Part shown: one piece after another, positions 25,095-33,872 of the stretch
How positions within the stretch are numbered: position 1 is the first letter of the stretch
How the letters are laid out: each line of letters starts with the position of its first letter
From: Dongia_B sp964406155
Lineage (GTDB): Bacteria; Pseudomonadota; Alphaproteobacteria; Dongiales; Dongiaceae
Length of the DNA: 64,000 nucleotides
Reading direction: 5' to 3'
NCBI GenBank assembly: GCA_964406155.1
Contig: CAYOQR010000013.1
Coordinates: 1 to 64,000, forward strand
Translations under genes and position numbers: made by a program
Notes under the pieces: generated by a model
Database searches by the model: none
What the model saw: the letters and a program-made list of their open reading frames with translations, nothing else
Told to the model about the DNA's origin: nothing

Positions 25095-26492
25095 ATGAGC
25101 CCACGGCCGAATTCCTTCGCGGCGCGCGATGCCGCTTTCCACCTGCATGGTTACACCAATGCCCTCAAGAACGAGAACGAAGGCGGTTTCGTTATTACGC
25201 GCGGCAAGGGCATCTATGTCTATGACGAGAACGGCAAGGAATATCTCGACGGCATGGCGGCGCTCTGGTGCTCGGGCCTCGGTTTCGGTGAGGAGCCGCG
25301 CCTGACCGAGGTGGTCGTCAAGCAGATGCGCGAACTGCCCTTCTATCACACCTTCACCCAGAAGGTGCCGTCGGTGACGGTGGAACTGGCGGAGAAGCTG
25401 GTCAAGCTGGCGCCGGTGCCGATGTCGAAGGCCTATTTCTGCAACAGCGGATCGGAAGCCAACGATTCCGTCGTCAAGATGGTCTGGTACATGAATAACG
25501 CCCTCGGCCGGCCGCAGAAGAAGAAGATCATCGCCCGCACCAAGGCCTATCACGGCGTCACCGTGGCGGCCGCCTCGCTGACCGGCCTGCCCGGCCTGCA
25601 TATCGATTTCGACCTGCCGATCGCCGGCATCCTGCGCACCGACTGTCCGCATCATTATCGCTTCGGCAATCCGGGCGAATCCGAGGAAGCCTTCGCCACG
25701 CGCTGCGCCGAGAACCTGGAAAAGCTGATCCTGAGCGAAGGCCCGGACACGATCGCCGCGATGTTCGCCGAGCCGGTCATGGGCGCCGGTGGCGTCATCA
25801 TTCCGCCGAAGACCTATTTCGACAAGATCCAGGCGGTGCTGCGCAAATACGACATCCTGCTGGTGGCCGACGAAGTGATCTGTGGTTTCGGCCGTACCGG
25901 CAATTTCTGGGGCAGCCAGACGATCGGCGTGCAGCCCGACATCATGACCATGGCGAAGCAGCTCTCGGCCAGCGTCCTGCCGATCGCCGCCGTGCTGATC
26001 AATCAGCGGGTCTATGAGGCGATCCGTGACAACAGCGCCAAGAACACGACCTTCGGCCATGGCTTCACCTATTCGGGCCATCCGATTTGCGCCGCCGTCG
26101 CCCTGGAAACGCTGAAGATCTATGAGGATCGCAAGATCGTCGATCATGTCCGCTCGCTGGAACCGGCCTTCCTGCGCGAGCTTCGGCGCTTCGCCGATCA
26201 TCCGCTGGTCGGCGAGACCCGCGGCGTCGGCCTGGTCGGCGCGATCGAGCTGGTGAAGGATAAAGCGACGCGCCAGAGCTTCGATACGTCGCTGGCGGTC
26301 GGTCCGACCCTGGTCCGGATCGCCCATGATCATGGCCTGATCCTGCGCGCGGTTGGTGATTCCATCGCCTTCTGCCCGCCGATGATCATTACCGAGACCG
26401 AGCTGGTCGACATGTTCAAGCGCTTCGAGAAGGCCCTGGCCGACACCGTCTCCTGGCTGAAGCGCGAGGGACACGTGGCCCAGGCGGCCTAA
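25095..26492 (+). CDS. Class III omega-aminotransferase
   Basis: 465 residues. PLP fold-type I class III with 'GKGIYVYDENGKEYLDGMAALWCSGLGFGEEPRL', 'YFCNSGSEANDSVVKMVWYMNNALGRPQKKKIIARTKAYHGVT', 'LLVADEVICGFGRTG' (PLP Asp) and 'MTMAKQLSA' (Schiff-base Lys). The pattern matches pyruvate-dependent omega-amino-acid or polyamine transaminases. It stands alone on the plus strand, divergent from the DapB-like/M20/GST genes, whose products could feed or remove its amino substrate; this link is inference. Confidence 0.9.
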   Translation: MSPRPNSFAARDAAFHLHGYTNALKNENEGGFVITRGKGIYVYDENGKEYLDGMAALWCSGLGFGEEPRLTEVVVKQMRELPFYHTFTQKVPSVTVELAEKLVKLAPVPMSKAYFCNSGSEANDSVVKMVWYMNNALGRPQKKKIIARTKAYHGVTVAAASLTGLPGLHIDFDLPIAGILRTDCPHHYRFGNPGESEEAFATRCAENLEKLILSEGPDTIAAMFAEPVMGAGGVIIPPKTYFDKIQAVLRKYDILLVADEVICGFGRTGNFWGSQTIGVQPDIMTMAKQLSASVLPIAAVLINQRVYEAIRDNSAKNTTFGHGFTYSGHPICAAVALETLKIYEDRKIVDHVRSLEPAFLRELRRFADHPLVGETRGVGLVGAIELVKDKATRQSFDTSLAVGPTLVRIAHDHGLILRAVGDSIAFCPPMIITETELVDMFKRFEKALADTVSWLKREGHVAQAA

Positions 26493-26534
26493 TGGGCAGC
26501 CCAATGGACTGGGCGGCCTAACGACCGTTCCTAC

Positions 26535-26581
26535 CGGATCGAGCCTAAGCCTTGGAAATCACTCGACTTAGGCTCGGTCCG
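26535..26581. terminator. Long inverted repeat after the omega-transaminase
   Basis: A nearly perfect 15-bp stem (26535-26549 with 26567-26581, one G-T pair; core GAGCCTAAG/CTTAGGCTC) around a 17-nt loop. No T tract follows, so it may be a Rho-assisted terminator, an RNA-stability hairpin or an upstream element of hemA. Confidence 0.5.
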
Positions 26582-26709
26582 CCGGCCGCTCGCGCAATGG
26601 ATACGAGCGGATTTGACGCAGGCGCCATGCCCCCGTCCCCCTCCCCCTATGGCCGGGAGAGGGATATAAGTTCGGGACGAAAACCACCTGCCGCGATGTC
26701 GAGTGGACG

Positions 26710-27933
26710 ATGACCATGGATTTTGAGCAATTTTTCCGGGACCGGCTGGGCGACCTGCGCGCCGAAGGCCGCTATCGCGTTTTCGCCGATCTGGAACGGC
26801 AGGCCGGCCGTTTCCCCCGCGCCTTCTGGCGGGAGCGCCCGGAGAGCCCGGCCCGCGAAATCACCGTCTGGTGCTCCAACGACTATCTCGGCATGGGCCA
26901 GCACCCTGCCGTCCTGCAGGCCATGCAAGAAGCCTTGCAGCATTACGGCGCCGGCGCCGGCGGCACCCGCAACATCTCCGGCACCACGCATCAGCACGTC
27001 ATGCTGGAACAGGCCTTGGCGGATTGGCATAGCAAGGAAGCGGCCCTGCTCTTCACCTCGGGCTTCATTTCCAACGAGGCAACGCTCGGCACCCTGGCGC
27101 GGCAATTGCCGAATGCCATCGTCTATTCCGATGCGCAGAACCATGCCTCGATGATCGCCGGCATCCGTCACAGCCGGGTCGAGTACCATATCTTCCGCCA
27201 CAACGATGTCGCGCATCTGCGTGAGCTGATGAGCCAGGCCGATCCGGCCCGCCCGAAGATCGTCGCCTTCGAATCCGTCTATTCGATGGATGGCGATATC
27301 GGTCCGATCGCCGACATCTGCGACGTCGCCGACGAATTCGGCGCCCTGACCTATCTGGACGAGGTCCATGCCGTCGGCATGTATGGCAAGCACGGCGCCG
27401 GCATCGCCGAACGCGACGGGCTGAGCCATCGCCTGACCATCATCGAAGGCACGCTCGGCAAGGCCTTCGGCCTGATGGGCGGCTATATCGCCGGATCGAC
27501 GGCGATGATCGATTTCATCCGCAGCTTCGCGCCGGGCTTCATCTTCACCACCGCCTTGCCGCCGGTCCTGGTCGCCGGTGCGCGCGCCAGCCTCGCAGTT
27601 CTGCGCGATGCCAGCGAGCTGCGCCGGAACCATCAGGCGCGCGCCCAGCAATTGCGTCAGCGCCTGCTCGACGCCGGCCTGCCGGTGATGCTGAGCGAGA
27701 GCCATATCGTACCCGTCAAGGTCGGCAATCCGGTCGCCTGCAAGGCGATCAGCGACCGCCTGCTGCGCCAGCACGATATCTATGTCCAGCCGATCAACTA
27801 TCCGACGGTGCCGCGCGGTACCGAGCGGCTGCGCTTCACCCCGAGCCCCGATCACAACGATGCGATGATCGAGGCGGCGGTCGAGGCCTTGCGCGCCTGC
27901 TGGCAGGAACATGCCCTGCCGCTGGCGAGCTGA
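26710..27933 (+). CDS. hemA: 5-aminolevulinate synthase
   Basis: 407 residues. An alpha-oxoamine synthase condensing glycine with succinyl-CoA to form 5-aminolevulinate (C4 or Shemin pathway, typical of alphaproteobacteria). Motifs: 'WCSNDYLGMGQHPAV', 'GAGAGGTRNISGTTHQHVMLE', 'TYLDEVHAVGMYGKHGAG' (PLP Asp) and 'IIEGTLGKAFGLMGGYIAG' (Schiff-base Lys). Its C-terminal part 'INYPTVPRGTERLRFTPSPDH' is characteristic. It is preceded by a 217-bp spacer with a long hairpin and followed by another hairpin. Confidence 0.96.
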   Translation: MTMDFEQFFRDRLGDLRAEGRYRVFADLERQAGRFPRAFWRERPESPAREITVWCSNDYLGMGQHPAVLQAMQEALQHYGAGAGGTRNISGTTHQHVMLEQALADWHSKEAALLFTSGFISNEATLGTLARQLPNAIVYSDAQNHASMIAGIRHSRVEYHIFRHNDVAHLRELMSQADPARPKIVAFESVYSMDGDIGPIADICDVADEFGALTYLDEVHAVGMYGKHGAGIAERDGLSHRLTIIEGTLGKAFGLMGGYIAGSTAMIDFIRSFAPGFIFTTALPPVLVAGARASLAVLRDASELRRNHQARAQQLRQRLLDAGLPVMLSESHIVPVKVGNPVACKAISDRLLRQHDIYVQPINYPTVPRGTERLRFTPSPDHNDAMIEAAVEALRACWQEHALPLAS

Positions 27934-27949
27934 CGGAGACAGGTTGATT

Positions 27950-27971
27950 GGGGCGAAAGCTTTTCCGCCCC
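27950..27971 (+). terminator. Hairpin after hemA
   Basis: GGGGCG (27950-27955) pairs with CGCCCC (27966-27971) across a 10-nt A/T-containing loop, 16 nt after the hemA stop. No downstream T tract; possible terminator. Confidence 0.4.
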
Positions 27972-28024
27972 GCTGGACAAGCCGGATGTGGTCACTTTAG
28001 AATGCCTCTCATTCTGAGGTGAGA

Positions 28025-28564
28025 ATGTACAAGGACAACAGTCTCGTTCCGAGCGAAGCGATCCGGCTGGCGGCCCTGGGCCTGCTGGCGCGGCAGCCAC
28101 GTGCCTATGCCGATCTGGCCCGCGACATCCGTCACTTCACCGCCCGCATCGTCGGACCCTCGCTCGATCTGCTGGGACCGTCCCTGGAGCTCTTCAAGGT
28201 CGAAGGCCTGATCGAGGCCGCCAATGCCAAGGCGGCGCCGGATCAGCAGATCATGCATCTGACCGCCGAGGGCCGTCAGGAATTCAAGCATCTGATGACC
28301 GCCAAGCTGCGCGGCCCGATGGGCGAGGTCAACAAGCTGATCGTCGCCCTGAAAATGCATTTCCTCGACCTGCTCAGCCGCGACGAGCAGCAGGCGCAGC
28401 TTGAAATGCTGGAAGAGACCTGCGACCGGGAACTGGCCCGGCTCAGCGACCTGCGCGGCCATCACAGCGAGGAAGCCACCTCGCTCATCCCCTGGCTCGA
28501 TCATGAGATCGACGAGGTGGAAGCGCGGCGCGGCTGGTTCCGCCGGCTGCGCGAAAAGCTCTAA
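28025..28564 (+). CDS. PadR-like transcriptional regulator
   Basis: 179 residues from ATG 28025, which has GAGGTGAGA just upstream; a GTG at 28019 is inside that ribosome binding site. The first 90 residues resemble a PadR winged helix: 'PSEAIRLAALGLLARQPRAYADLARDIRHFTARIVGPSL', a recognition region, then 'LTAEGRQEFKHLM'. The C-terminal part is helical and charged, with a coiled-coil look (about 100-160). PadR proteins usually repress a neighbouring gene; candidates are hemA upstream or the convergent decarboxylase. Target unknown. Confidence 0.65.
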   Translation: MYKDNSLVPSEAIRLAALGLLARQPRAYADLARDIRHFTARIVGPSLDLLGPSLELFKVEGLIEAANAKAAPDQQIMHLTAEGRQEFKHLMTAKLRGPMGEVNKLIVALKMHFLDLLSRDEQQAQLEMLEETCDRELARLSDLRGHHSEEATSLIPWLDHEIDEVEARRGWFRRLREKL

Positions 28565-28571
28565 TCCGTCT

Positions 28572-30008
28572 TCAGCGCCGGTTGCGGCGCATCTCCCCGA
28601 TCAATCGCAAGATGACCTCCGCCGAGCGGTCGATATCCGCTTCGGTGGTGCGATAGTTGCAGACCGAAATGCGCAAAGCCTGACGCCCGCGCCAGCGCGT
28701 GCCGCCCAGCCAGCAGGTGCCCTCGGCCTGGATCGCGGCAATGAGGTCCTGGGTGAAGGCATCACCCGCATCTGCCGGCAGGTCGGCAGCGGGCTCCACC
28801 CGCACCAGCACCTGATTGAGCACGACGTCATTCAGGATGGTAACACCGGGCGCATCGGCCAGACGGTTCCGCATCCGCCGCGCAAGCGCGCAGCAGGTAT
28901 CGACGAGGTCGGCGATGCCCGTGCGGCCGAAGGCCAGCAGGGCGGCATAGATCGCGAAGGCCCGGGCGCGGCGCGACATCTCCGGGACCCATTGATAGGG
29001 ATCGCGATGCGCTGGGCCGGTCTTCTGCAGATAGGCCTCGCCCGGCACCGACATGGCGGCGCGGTGGGCCGCCGGATGGGCGGTCAGCACGATGCCTGAA
29101 TCATGCGGCACGTTGAGCCATTTATGCCCGTCGGTCGCCCAGGAATCCGCTAGCTCGATCCCCGCCGTCAGGTGACGCAACGCGGGCGATGCCGCCGCCC
29201 AGAGCCCGAAGGCGCCGTCGACATGCAGCCAGGCATCCTGCACCCGGGCAATCGCGGCGATCTCCATGAAGGGATCGAAGGCACCGGTATTCACCCCACC
29301 TGCCTGGGCGCAGATGATCGCCGGCCCCGCGCCAGCCGCCATGGCTGTCCGCAGCTCGGCAGCGATCAGGCGCCCCTGCGTATCGCTGGGAATGATGATC
29401 GCGCGGTCCCGGCCGAGGCCGATATATTGCAAGGCGGTCGCCACCGAGCCATGTGCCTCGGCACCGCAGAAGACACGGATCTCCGGCGCCCCGATCAGTC
29501 CCTGACGCTCGACATCCCAGCCGCATTTCGCCAGCATCTCATGCCGGGCAGCCAGGAGCGCCGTCACATGTGCCATCTGGCAGCCGCTGACATAGCCGAC
29601 GCTGATCTCGCGCCCAGCCACACGCAGGCCGAAGAGATCGGCCAGCCAGTCGCCGACCACCTCCTCCACCACGGCATTGGCCGGCGCGGTGGCATAGAGC
29701 ACGGCATTCTGATCCCAGGTGGCGGTCAGCCAGTCGGCGGCCAGGGCGGCGGGATGGGCGCCGCTGATCACGTGACCGAAATAGCGCGGCCCCGCCGAGG
29801 CGATGACGCCGGGATCCGCCGCCATCGACAGCCGTTCCAGAACCGCCAGGGGATCGGCGCCGTCACGCGGCAGCGCCCCGCCCAGCCGCGCCGCCAGAGC
29901 CGCCTGGGCTGCCGTAACGCCCACCGGCCGCTCCGGCAGCCGGTCGAGGAAATCGGCCGCCAATTGGGCAACGCGTGACAGCAGGATGTGATTGGTCGAT
30001 TGGCTCAT
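28572..30008 (-). CDS. PLP-dependent decarboxylase (aromatic-L-amino-acid decarboxylase family)
   Basis: 478 residues from ATG 30008; ATG 30050 in frame is an alternative. Group II decarboxylase features: 'GPRYFGHVISGAHPAALAADWLTATWDQN', 'YVSGCQMAHVTALLAAR', 'LHVDGAFGLWAAASPALRHL' (PLP Asp) and 'SWATDGHKWLNVPHDSG' (Schiff-base Lys). The domain order fits tyrosine/DOPA/tryptophan decarboxylase relatives, but annotated homologues of this subtype have varied substrates. It converges on the PadR-like gene (8 bp between stops). Confidence 0.86.
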   Translation of the reverse strand: MSQSTNHILLSRVAQLAADFLDRLPERPVGVTAAQAALAARLGGALPRDGADPLAVLERLSMAADPGVIASAGPRYFGHVISGAHPAALAADWLTATWDQNAVLYATAPANAVVEEVVGDWLADLFGLRVAGREISVGYVSGCQMAHVTALLAARHEMLAKCGWDVERQGLIGAPEIRVFCGAEAHGSVATALQYIGLGRDRAIIIPSDTQGRLIAAELRTAMAAGAGPAIICAQAGGVNTGAFDPFMEIAAIARVQDAWLHVDGAFGLWAAASPALRHLTAGIELADSWATDGHKWLNVPHDSGIVLTAHPAAHRAAMSVPGEAYLQKTGPAHRDPYQWVPEMSRRARAFAIYAALLAFGRTGIADLVDTCCALARRMRNRLADAPGVTILNDVVLNQVLVRVEPAADLPADAGDAFTQDLIAAIQAEGTCWLGGTRWRGRQALRISVCNYRTTEADIDRSAEVILRLIGEMRRNRR

Positions 30009-30166
30009 GGCATCATCAGGATGGGCAACAGCGCCGTTTCCGTTATCCATAGCAACACCGGCGGATCACTCAACATCCTCAGACTGGCATGGACTGGCCA
30101 GCTTGCGACATCATCAACTTGCGACATCCGCTGTCGATCGTCGATCCGCGTTCCGCCTGAAGATCC

Positions 30167-30217
30167 CGGAACAGGCACTGGCCCAGAACAGGTGCTGGTT
30201 CAGAACAGGTGCTGGCC
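30167..30217. repeat. Three 17-bp tandem repeats spanning the SDR stop codon
   Basis: Units 30167-30183, 30184-30200 and 30201-30217 share AGAACAGGTGCTGG; units 2 and 3 are identical in their first 15 bases and unit 1 differs at a few positions. The SDR stop (30200-30202) lies at the junction of units 2 and 3, so the repeat covers the 3' end of the gene and its trailer. Confidence 0.85.
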
Positions 30218-30943
30218 ACCGGTCAGGAAGATTTCCGTGCCGGTGACATAGCCGAAATCCTCGCCGCAGAGGCGGAAGACGACACCGGCCACCTCCTCCG
30301 GCGTACCCATGCGGCCCATGGGGATGCGGGGGATCAGCGCCTCGTATTCCGCGCCGATCATCGCCGTCTCGATCTCACCGGGCGCCACGGCATTGACGCG
30401 CACGCCAAGCGCGGCAAATTCCACCGCCATCTCCCGCGTCAGGGCCGACAGGGCCGCCTTCGAGGTCGAATAGGCCGAGCTGGCGAAGGGATGGATCGCG
30501 TGGCCGGCGATCGAGGTGATGTTGACGACCGTGCCCTTGCCCTGATGCAGCGGCCGGGCGAAGCCGCGCGCCAAAGTAAGTGGCGTGAAGAAATTGAGCT
30601 CGAACACTTCGCGCCAGGCGGCGACATCGCCGTTAAGAATACCGAGCCGTTCCTTGAACGGCGTCTTCGGGCTGATCGCCGCATTGTTCACCAGCGCATG
30701 CACCGCCTTCCCGTCCAGCACCTCCAGGGCCTGGTCGACGAAGCGCGCGGCATCGTCGGCATGGGCGAGATCGACGGTGATGTGATGGGTCCAGTTGGGA
30801 TCGCGCTTGCATTCCTCCGGCACCACGTCACGGCTGCAGGTGATGATATTCCAGCCTTCCTGGCTGAAGCGCTTCACGGTCGCATGGCCGATGCCCCGGC
30901 TGGCGCCGGTCAGGATCACGGTCTTCTTGGTGGTCTCAGTCAT
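30200..30943 (-). CDS. SDR-family oxidoreductase
   Basis: 247 residues. Classical short-chain dehydrogenase: NAD(P)-binding 'VILTGASRGIGHATVKRF', 'LVNNAAISPK', catalytic Ser in 'VNITSIAG', 'YSTSKAALSALTREMAVEFA' with Tyr-x3-Lys, and 'GVRVNAVAPGEIETAM'. The C-terminus 'VTGTEIFLTGGQHLF' is typical. Substrate unknown. It follows the cation-efflux gene by 18 bp and pdxH before it, forming an apparent pdxH-CDF-SDR transcription unit. Its 3' end is embedded in tandem 17-bp repeats. Confidence 0.92.
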   Translation of the reverse strand: MTETTKKTVILTGASRGIGHATVKRFSQEGWNIITCSRDVVPEECKRDPNWTHHITVDLAHADDAARFVDQALEVLDGKAVHALVNNAAISPKTPFKERLGILNGDVAAWREVFELNFFTPLTLARGFARPLHQGKGTVVNITSIAGHAIHPFASSAYSTSKAALSALTREMAVEFAALGVRVNAVAPGEIETAMIGAEYEALIPRIPMGRMGTPEEVAGVVFRLCGEDFGYVTGTEIFLTGGQHLF

Positions 30944-30961
30944 GTTGCCTCGCTCGGGTCG

Positions 30962-31906
30962 TCAGTTGAACACCCGCTTGCGTTCGGCCACGCCATAGGG
31001 GTCTTGGTGAATGATGATCTCGGCACCGGGAAAGGCCTCGTGCAGTTCCTCTTCCACGGCATCGGAAATGCGATGCGCTTCGCGCAGGGTCATATCGCCA
31101 TCCAGTTCCAGATGGAACTGGATGAAACGGAACTGACCCGCGATCCGGGTGCGCAATTCATGCAGATTGAGTACCTGCGGGTGACGACGCACGATGGTCT
31201 TGATCAGATCGCGCTCGGTATCGTCCATCTCGCGGTCCATCAGCATGTCGAAAGCATCGCGGCCGATGCCGATCGCGGTATAGGCGATGAAGAGCGCCAC
31301 CGCCAGACCGAAGGCCGGATCGATCCACCACCAGCCGAACCAGACGCTGAGCAGCAAGGCGGCGATGACGGCGACATTGACCATGAAATCGCTGAGGTAA
31401 TGCGCGGCATCGGCCCGCACGGCCAGCGACCGGGTGCGCCGGATGACATGACGCTGGAACAGCATCAGCAACGCGGTGACGATGATCGAGGCCAGCATGA
31501 CGGCAACGCCGATGCCGACCTCCGCCACCGGATGCGGATCGGCGAAATGCTGGCCGACCTCGACCAGCAGCAGGACCGAGGAACCGAGAATGAAGGCAAC
31601 CTGCACCAACCCGGCCAGCGGCTCCGCCTTGCCATGGCCGAAGCGGTGTTCCGAATCGGCCGGCGTCAAGGCATGGCGCACCGCCAGGAGATTGATCAGC
31701 GATGCCCCCAGATCGAGCCCGGAATCGAGCAGAGTCGAGAGCAGGGCCACCGATCCGGTCGCCAGGAAGGCATAGAGCTTGATGCCGATCAGCAGCGCCG
31801 CCGCCAGGACAGAGGCCAGCGTCGCCTGACGCATCAGGCGGCCAGCCTCGTCGATGGAGAGCTTTGGTGCTCCCGTCAGGTCGGTGTCGCCGGTTCGATC
31901 CGTCAT
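30962..31906 (-). CDS. Cation diffusion facilitator (FieF-like Zn/Fe/Cd/Co exporter)
   Basis: 314 residues from ATG 31906; a longer frame runs into pdxH and is not real. Six TM segments. The transport-site residues of the family are present: D61 and D65 ('LLDSGLDLGAS') and H169/D173 ('HYLSDFMVN'), with 'HRFGHGKAEPL' between. The C-terminal cytoplasmic ferredoxin-like domain contains 'MTLREAHRISDAVEEELHEAFPGAEIIIHQDP' with metal-binding His and Asp. It exports divalent metal ions using the proton gradient. 13 bp downstream of pdxH. Confidence 0.93.
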   Translation of the reverse strand: MTDRTGDTDLTGAPKLSIDEAGRLMRQATLASVLAAALLIGIKLYAFLATGSVALLSTLLDSGLDLGASLINLLAVRHALTPADSEHRFGHGKAEPLAGLVQVAFILGSSVLLLVEVGQHFADPHPVAEVGIGVAVMLASIIVTALLMLFQRHVIRRTRSLAVRADAAHYLSDFMVNVAVIAALLLSVWFGWWWIDPAFGLAVALFIAYTAIGIGRDAFDMLMDREMDDTERDLIKTIVRRHPQVLNLHELRTRIAGQFRFIQFHLELDGDMTLREAHRISDAVEEELHEAFPGAEIIIHQDPYGVAERKRVFN

Positions 31907-31919
31907 CACACGGCTATCC

Positions 31920-32519
31920 TCAGGGATAGAGCTTCTCCGTCCACCAGCCCTCGCCGGCCCGGTGATAGACGAGGCGGTCATGCAGGCGGAAGGCACGATC
32001 TTCCCAGAACTCGATCCGCTGCGGCACCACCCGGAAGCCGGACCAATAAGGCGGGCGCGGGATCGTGCCGATCGGATATTTCGCGGTGAACTGCGCCACC
32101 CGCTTTTCCAGTTCGAAGCGGCTTTCCAGAGGACGCGACTGCTGCGAGGCCCAGGCACCGATCTGACTGGCGCGCGCCCGGCTATGATAATAGGTATCGG
32201 CCTCGTCGTCGCTGACCTGCTCGACCGCGCCTTCGACCCGCACCTGGCGCTTCAGCGATTTCCAATGGAACAGGAGTGCCGACTTGCTTGTCTCCAACAG
32301 TTGCACGCCCTTGCGGCTTTCGAAATTGGTATAGAAAACGAAGCCGCGCGAATCGACATCCTTCAGCAGCACCATGCGCACTGACGGTTGGCCATCGGCG
32401 CCGACGGTCGCCAGCGCCATCGCATTGGGATCGTTCGGCTCCTTTTCACCCGCCTCGGCCAACCAGCGGTCGAACAGCTCGAACGGTTCCGTGGCAGGGT
32501 GCAGTGTCTTCTGGTTCAT
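31920..32519 (-). CDS. pdxH: Pyridoxamine/pyridoxine 5'-phosphate oxidase
   Basis: 199 residues from ATG 32519; a GTG two codons upstream is an alternative. FMN-dependent oxidase making pyridoxal phosphate. Motifs: 'NAMALATVGADGQPSVRMVLLKDVD', 'FYTNFESRKGVQL', 'WKSLKRQVRVEG', 'YHSRARASQIGAWASQQSRPL', and the C-terminal 'PYWSGFRVVPQRIEFWEDRAFRLHDR' that binds substrate. It heads a minus-strand unit and is divergent from the DnaJ-like gene across 279 bp. Its product is the cofactor for five PLP enzymes encoded within the preceding 14 kb. Confidence 0.97.
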   Translation of the reverse strand: MNQKTLHPATEPFELFDRWLAEAGEKEPNDPNAMALATVGADGQPSVRMVLLKDVDSRGFVFYTNFESRKGVQLLETSKSALLFHWKSLKRQVRVEGAVEQVSDDEADTYYHSRARASQIGAWASQQSRPLESRFELEKRVAQFTAKYPIGTIPRPPYWSGFRVVPQRIEFWEDRAFRLHDRLVYHRAGEGWWTEKLYP

Positions 32520-32798
32520 GATCACATCACGCTCACTAGCCTTGCCGCCGATCTATAGCATTGATTCCGGACTGAAATCGATGAAATCAGCGCAGTTCCG
32601 CCGTGACTTGTATGGCGACAATTCCACCCGCCGGACGGCTCACTGGCGCCGGAATAGCCCGAAAACCGCGACATCACCGTGACGCCGCCGATGAACGGAC
32701 CGGCGAACCGGCCCGCAGGCGACGGGCGGCGGGCAAGAAGCTGCTCTTGCGGGAAATCGGGAGTGTGATTAACTAATTCGGGCGCATGGGGTGAATAG

Positions 32799-33716
32799 AT
32801 GGCTGATCCGTATCAAGTATTGGGCGTCGCGCGCGGCGCGAGTGACGATGAAATCAAGAAAGCCTATCGGAAGCTCGCCAAGAAGCTGCATCCCGACCTG
32901 AATCCGGGCGACAAGAAGGTCGAAAACCAGTTCAAGGACGCGACCGCCGCCTATGATCTGCTGAGCGATCCGGACAAGCGCCAGCGGTATGACCGGGGCG
33001 AAATCGACGAACACGGCCAGGCACGCGGATTCGGCGGCTTCCGTCGCGGGCCCGGTGGTGCGGGCGGTGCGAGGCGCCCCCGTGATTTCGGCCTGGATGA
33101 GGAAGGCGGCGGGGCGGAAGACGTCCTGCGCGATTTCTTCGGCTTCGGCAATCGCCAGCGGGCCGGCATGCGCATGCGGGGCGCCGATGTCTCCTATCAG
33201 GCGGAAGTCAGTTTCCTCGAAGCCGCGCTGGGTGCCAAGAAGCGCCTCAATCTGACCGACGGCAAGACCCTGGAAGTCGCCATTCCGCCCGGCACGCAAA
33301 GCGGCCAGACCCTGCGGCTGAAGGGCCAGGGCCTGCCCGGCGCCGGCGGCGCGGCAGCCGGCGATGCCTATGTCGAGGTCCTGGTGGCCGATCACCCCTT
33401 CTTCAAGCGCGACGGCTTCAATATCTCGCTCGACGCCCCCATCACCCTTTACGAGGCCATGCTCGGCGGCACCATCACGGTTCCGACGATCGACGGCAAG
33501 GTCGCCCTCAAGGTACCGCGCGACAGCAACAGCGGTACCCAGCTCCGCCTCAAGGGCAAAGGCATTCTCGACCCCAAGACCGGCCAGCGCGGGGATCAGT
33601 ATGTCCGCTTCACCGTCGTTCTTCCCGACCAAGTCGACAGCGACTTGCGGGATGCTGTCGAACGTTGGGCAAAAACCCATGCCTATGATGTCCGCGGCAA
33701 ATGGCTGAACTCATAA
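32799..33716 (+). CDS. DnaJ-like co-chaperone (J domain plus DnaJ C-terminal domain, CbpA type)
   Basis: 305 residues; GGGGTGA precedes ATG 32799. J domain at 1-67 with the HPD tripeptide at 31-33, a Gly/Arg-rich linker (about 70-105), then the two beta-barrel substrate-binding subdomains (about 125-295: 'VSYQAEVSFLEAALGAKKRL', 'IPPGTQSGQTLRLKGQGLPG', 'DAPITLYEAMLGGTITVPTIDGKVAL'). It lacks the zinc-finger region of DnaJ, as in CbpA. It stimulates DnaK ATPase. The order DnaJ-like, fabI, aroC is known from other alphaproteobacteria. Confidence 0.93.
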   Translation: MADPYQVLGVARGASDDEIKKAYRKLAKKLHPDLNPGDKKVENQFKDATAAYDLLSDPDKRQRYDRGEIDEHGQARGFGGFRRGPGGAGGARRPRDFGLDEEGGGAEDVLRDFFGFGNRQRAGMRMRGADVSYQAEVSFLEAALGAKKRLNLTDGKTLEVAIPPGTQSGQTLRLKGQGLPGAGGAAAGDAYVEVLVADHPFFKRDGFNISLDAPITLYEAMLGGTITVPTIDGKVALKVPRDSNSGTQLRLKGKGILDPKTGQRGDQYVRFTVVLPDQVDSDLRDAVERWAKTHAYDVRGKWLNS

Positions 33717-33776
33717 GCCTTTGATCGAAAAAAGATATTTCATGATACTTTCACCCGATTCGGCCGGCGCCCTGCG

Positions 33777-33804
33777 TTGACCCTTGCGGTTAATGGTGTA
33801 GGAT
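33777..33804 (+). promoter_or_regulatory. Putative sigma70 promoter for fabI-aroC
   Basis: TTGACC (33777-33782), 16-nt spacer, TAGGAT (33799-33804). It lies about 70 bp before the fabI start and after the DnaJ-like gene stop, suggesting that fabI-aroC is transcribed separately from the DnaJ-like gene. Confidence 0.45.
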
Positions 33805-33872
33805 GCCGAGCACTTTTCGAGATAGCGCGGCCAATTGCCGCGCCGCTTACGTAGTTTTGAGTGGGGAACCGG

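Noticed and set aside
24963..26504. Minus-strand open frame of about 513 codons opposite the omega-transaminase
   Set aside because: Mirror frame of a clear PLP enzyme; composition typical of antisense GC-rich DNA.
30209..32089. Plus-strand open frame of about 626 codons opposite the SDR, cation-efflux and pdxH genes
   Set aside because: It crosses three real genes and their spacers.
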